A stretch of DNA of 64,000 nt from positions 744,001 to 808,000 of the forward strand of contig JADFUC010001610.1 of the NCBI GenBank assembly GCA_019722365.1, given 5' to 3'. Each line of letters opens with the position of its first letter. Positions within the stretch are counted from its first letter, which is position 1. The notes beneath the pieces were generated by a model that saw only the letters and a program-made list of their open reading frames with translations, searched no databases and was not told the DNA's origin. The DNA comes from Lithospermum erythrorhizon (lineage: Eukaryota; Streptophyta; Magnoliopsida; Boraginales; Boraginaceae). The position numbers and the translations under genes are program-made. Shown here one piece after another: positions 60,501 to 64,000 of the stretch.

Positions 60501-62524
60501 TTGAACTTATCAACAAGACATTTATCGTCTCTTTCAATGATTGATTTTCTTTCAACAATCTCGTTAGATTAGGGAGGAGAATATGATGGTGTCGGCTTAA
60601 ATGCCTTGTCTGATGCTTCGACGCAATGACGAATGGTGAGACGTCTGCTAACACCTCATCGGCAGCTATTCTGCTATAATTTGATTCTCAACAACACCGC
60701 CCATAAAGAGCAAACTTATCTATTGCCTCATTTTACTTTTCATGGTATACGCCATGAAGCATATCATTCGTACCTGAAATGTGATAAAATACTCATGTTC
60801 ACGCTTTGGATTGAGCTGAACTACATATCCATGATCATTGTGAGCAAAGATCAAAGAAACATTATTTTAACGCGATTGGAAATATTTGCTCGTCGATTTT
60901 GCTTGACGGGCGTTGTAGCTTGTAATTAGCATCGATAAATTCATTAGGTATGTGATTGACTTCATCGTTCTTGAAATTAGAGTTCACGTGACTGACCCTC
61001 TTTATGCCATAAATTAGAATACTACTTAAAGCAACATTCGTTTATTCATCTTGGTAACCGTGCATTCGTTTTGAAAGGCCGTCAACAGCATGGCCTTTTC
61101 TAGAAACATGTCCGATTTAGAGAGTACATTTTATTAGATTCAATTACAAGTTTGAATCGTTCTTCTTAAGTAAAAAGAGAACCGGACCTGAGGAGTTCTT
61201 CCTAAGTTACAGGACTACAAAACATTAACTTGAAGTGACTTAACTAAAAGTCGTCTTACGCCTTTCTTACTCCTGATATTTGGAGGTGGGTATTGCCATG
61301 TACATCTTTCACCGTTCTCCGGTGGCAGAAAGTATGAAAATGATCTTTGACTAAAAAAACATGCCGAGTAGCCTTACGGTATTGATCCGCCAGCTCTTTG
61401 TGGGTTAGTTCATGAAGTTCGCTCGGAAATCATGACCGACAAAGTTGATGCAAATGCGATTCTTTGAGTGACAGCATTCGCCGTATTTCTCCATTGTTAA
61501 TTCTCTTGCTTGTTTACGCTCGAAGGACTTATGACATCTTTGTTACAATTATATACGCCCGTCAAAGCATGAAAGAATTCCCATGAGAAGCGGAACCAAC
61601 TGTGGCTTGTCCTTAGGAGTAAATCCTTTCTTGTACACACCATAGAAGTCTCGATGAACCAGGAGTTCCTGACATTGGCCTTAGACTCCCCAGCGGAGGA
61701 GTTGGGGATAAACACTCACAATTCAACTGCTGTGCTGCTTGATCCTCAGCCGAACCCGATAGTGCAATGATTCGTATCCGCTTTTGCTTGTCTTGAATAT
61801 TCTTGAAGTCTTTCGAGATGAACTGATTTCTCGATTATGGCATGACCTTGAACATTTCTGGGTCCGTACCTTGACTTGGCTTCGAGGAAGACCTCAGTTC
61901 TCGGCGATTTGCCGTCCATTTATGATCAGAGGTACAGTAAAATTCTTGGAACACGTCTTGATACTTGAACTTCCGAGTGCGTCCCAAACATGTTTATATT
62001 GGCATTATGTTTATATCACATATTACAAACCATCCGACAAATAAGTCAAAAGATAATTGACTTAAATAATCAATGCTATGGTATCAACCACGACTAAACT
62101 CCTTTGCGTTATCGGAAGCGAGTAGGAGTTCTGACCAGCTTAGTTGCAGTTGAGTCATGAGATAGAACATCATTTATTCTCTCCGCCTTTTAATTGACGA
62201 GGAGAAGACGAAGGCTTCGATTGATCGTTCTACATCATGAGCAGTTGGAGGTTGATGGGGCAAAGTGACCGTGGTTACTAGCTAACGAGAACGGCTCCAA
62301 CGCGGAGGGCAACGCCGAGAACTGACCCCGCGTGGAAGAGTTGCGCTTGGGAACCATAGGGAGGAAATTGACCCCGAGGGGCCAGATGCGAACATTCTTA
62401 ATCCGTACAGTCGTAACACGTCCAGCTGGCCACTTGAAGGAACAATCGACCGTCAAACTACATCGACGAAGTATGACATTGGATTCCGTTGTGTGTGTAG
62501 CTCCGAGAGCGTCTGTTTTTAAGT

Positions 62525-63076
62525 TGTAGCGGCCAATAGAAAATCTGGCTGTAACACAAAACTTTGCAAAACTAGCAACAATGTATTCACCGATTCTGAC
62601 AAATACTAGAGCAGGCACAAGCAACCGGTCGAGTCACGTTAGAGCTGGCTTTCCTTAAAGCAGTTCGACCCTGCTTCCCACTGGTGGCGAACGGCCAGAG
62701 AGATGATTGTTCCGGATAAAATGACCCACGGTGACCGCGGCACTAGTAGATGAGTCGATGAGCGCATGAGCAGACTTGTAGTATCGCCCTAACAAAAAGC
62801 AAAGAAAAAAGAGAGGATAAGACTCTGCAGTTTGGTTTTATGCTTTCGTGTGTGTGATGCTTTTGATTTACATTGAGAGCTCGTAGATGATTAAGTAGGC
62901 AAAAAAAAAAGTTTTACGTATTGAAGTGCAGCAAATACCCTTAATGAGTAGATAAAGCGTTTATGATCAAATGCACTTAACCTGATTGATTGTCGATGCA
63001 ATAGCGACTCTTTTGGATTTTCAAATCACGAAACCAAGCGAGCGGGGGAGAAAAAGGTGGCATGCTGACCCCCCAT
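62525..63076 (-). repeat. LTR of minus-strand Copia, right copy
   Basis: This is the 5' LTR for a minus-strand element. It shares with the left copy ccaatagaaaat, gcaacaatgtattc, ataaaatgac, gattaagtaggcaaa, ttgattgtc and gacccccc, in that order. It is slightly rearranged, with private indels. Confidence 0.65.
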
Positions 63077-63139
63077 ACGGACTGGGAGGCGGTGAGGAAG
63101 TAATGCCGTGTCTCGTAGGAGGTTTAAACTGCAGGAATT

Positions 63140-64000
63140 ATCCATCTTAAATGCTAGCTATCGATATAAGTATTTTTTGGCAAATCGATAAGCCTTTTAA
63201 GATCGATTTCTATGGATCTTAATTCCAAGAATGTATTGAGCTTCTTCTAAGTCTTTCATAGAGAAATACTTGCTTAGCCATGACTTAGCATATTGGCATG
63301 GGTATCGTTTCCTATAATCATCATCACATCTGGTATCATCTGATGTGCTCCTTTAACCTTCTTTGTATACATAAGAATCTTGCCGTTCTTAATGAAGCAA
63401 ACTCTTTGATTAATATTCAGCAGAATTCGACTATGATGTTTGCTTAAGTCATAGATGGATCTTTGTAAACTTTGGGTCCGCTTAGGACATGTAAAACTTT
63501 GGAGGTTGTTAATATTGTACCTTATCCCTCTTCTAGATTCCCGTTAAATGCGGTCCTTACATCCATACGGATCTACATAATCATAATAGCGATGGCTAAG
63601 ATAATCGAATGGATTTAAACTTTACAAATGGGGAGAAAGGTTTCATGTAATGATTCCTTAGTCTATTTGAAACCTTTGACTTCTGAAATATAACCTTATA
63701 AATATGGACATTTCATGTTTATCCGGTTTAACGTTTAAAGACCTATTTGTACTCGATAGATCTAGCACTTTCGGGTAGATTCATCAAATGTCCAAATATT
63801 ATTTTTGTACATTGAATACATCTCGGTTTACATTAGCTACAAATCATTCATTGAGATTTTGGTTCTTTCACAGCTTCTTGATATGAAGAAGGCTCGCCAT
63901 TTTCAATTAAGAAAGATTCATATACCATCTATCGGGTTCTTGGCCAGGTTCTACTCCGATCTCCTAAGGGTAGTGTGAGTGGTTGTCTCGTCATGGTTTC
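63140..64000 (-). mobile_element. Fragment of another Copia polyprotein
   Basis: On the minus strand, from the window end leftwards, broken frames follow the Copia order: NGEPSSYQEAVKE (near 63900), reverse-transcriptase pieces with many stops, then a continuous KYFSMKDLEEAQYILGIKIH segment near 63200-63270, which is the typical [ED]LGEAxYILGI block after the RT active site. It is truncated by the window edge. It could be the host into which the 57-63 kb element inserted, but the left part was not found on the other side. Confidence 0.75.

Larger units (their letters stand above)
57040..63076 (-). mobile_element. Minus-strand Ty1/Copia element with both LTRs
   Basis: Direct-repeat LTRs at about 57040-57592 and 62525-63076 bracket about 4.9 kb. 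On the minus strand the interior at 60069-60371 reads SNAYRFLVHKSDN and ILESRNATFFEHVFPMKSN, the segment after integrase in Tork-type Copia polyproteins. Other parts are heavily frame-shifted with only short frames. The LTRs share gttgagagctcat-like, gattaagtaggcaaa, attgattgtc and gacccccc words but differ by many small indels and substitutions. No target-site duplication was confirmed. Confidence 0.7.

Noticed and set aside
1..64000. CRISPR arrays, bacterial operons or phage genes
   Set aside because: The window is plant nuclear DNA; none of the repeats has spacer structure and no prokaryotic gene was seen.

Overview
The window is nuclear DNA of a flowering plant, almost certainly a eudicot. 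The reasons are split genes with GT-AG introns, plant-only families (BURP, DUF630/DUF632, PPR, ARF), two TAS3 ta-siRNA target sites, and heavy loads of MITEs and LTR retrotransposons. Repeat types and the style of the ARF4 N-terminus suggest Caryophyllales (spinach/beet/quinoa group), but that is only an inference.

Layout. 1-336 is a fold-back MITE. 3.8-5.2 kb (+) is a secreted BURP-domain gene in three exons. 7.8-12.8 kb (+) is an NRG2-like DUF630/DUF632 gene in four coding exons, whose leader holds a tandem array copying its own start region and whose third coding intron holds a MITE. 13.6-14.0 kb (+) is a small plant protein of unknown role. 14-21.6 kb is decayed repeats: an LTR element with a plant transposon-protein-like reading frame, then a 5'-truncated Ty1/Copia relic with its 3' LTR. 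22.3-24.5 kb (+) is an intronless P-class PPR gene. 24.8-27.4 kb is a mosaic of gene fragments: three HDS (ispG/gcpE) exons, two copies of an HDS C-terminal fragment, and a copy of ARF4 exon 7. 28.4-31.7 kb (-) is a TMEM209-like nuclear-envelope gene in seven exons. 32.4-38.3 kb (-) is AUXIN RESPONSE FACTOR 4 in twelve coding exons. From 40 kb to the end is almost entirely transposon: a Copia element with both LTRs (40.1-45.0 kb), decayed retroelement DNA (47-51.6 kb), MITEs, a long-inverted-repeat element (53.3-54.7 kb), a minus-strand Copia element with both LTRs (57.0-63.1 kb), and a fragment of another Copia polyprotein cut by the window end.

Functional links. ARF4 is an auxin-response repressor under TAS3 ta-siRNA control, and both target sites are visible. 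TMEM209-like follows ARF4 on the same strand about 650 bp later. I see no operon-like or pathway link among the other genes.

The most notable signal is in ARF4. Exon 7 at 34.5-34.9 kb has lost its normal 3' splice site and the first codons of the ARF domain segment through a 27-base net deletion. An undamaged copy of the same exon with its intron flanks lies at 25.1-25.6 kb inside the HDS mosaic. The damaged locus carries a private base change that creates a new AG acceptor in the correct phase, so an altered but in-frame ARF4 is possible. All intron-exon joins were made by eye from splice consensus and family similarity; no alignment or search was run.
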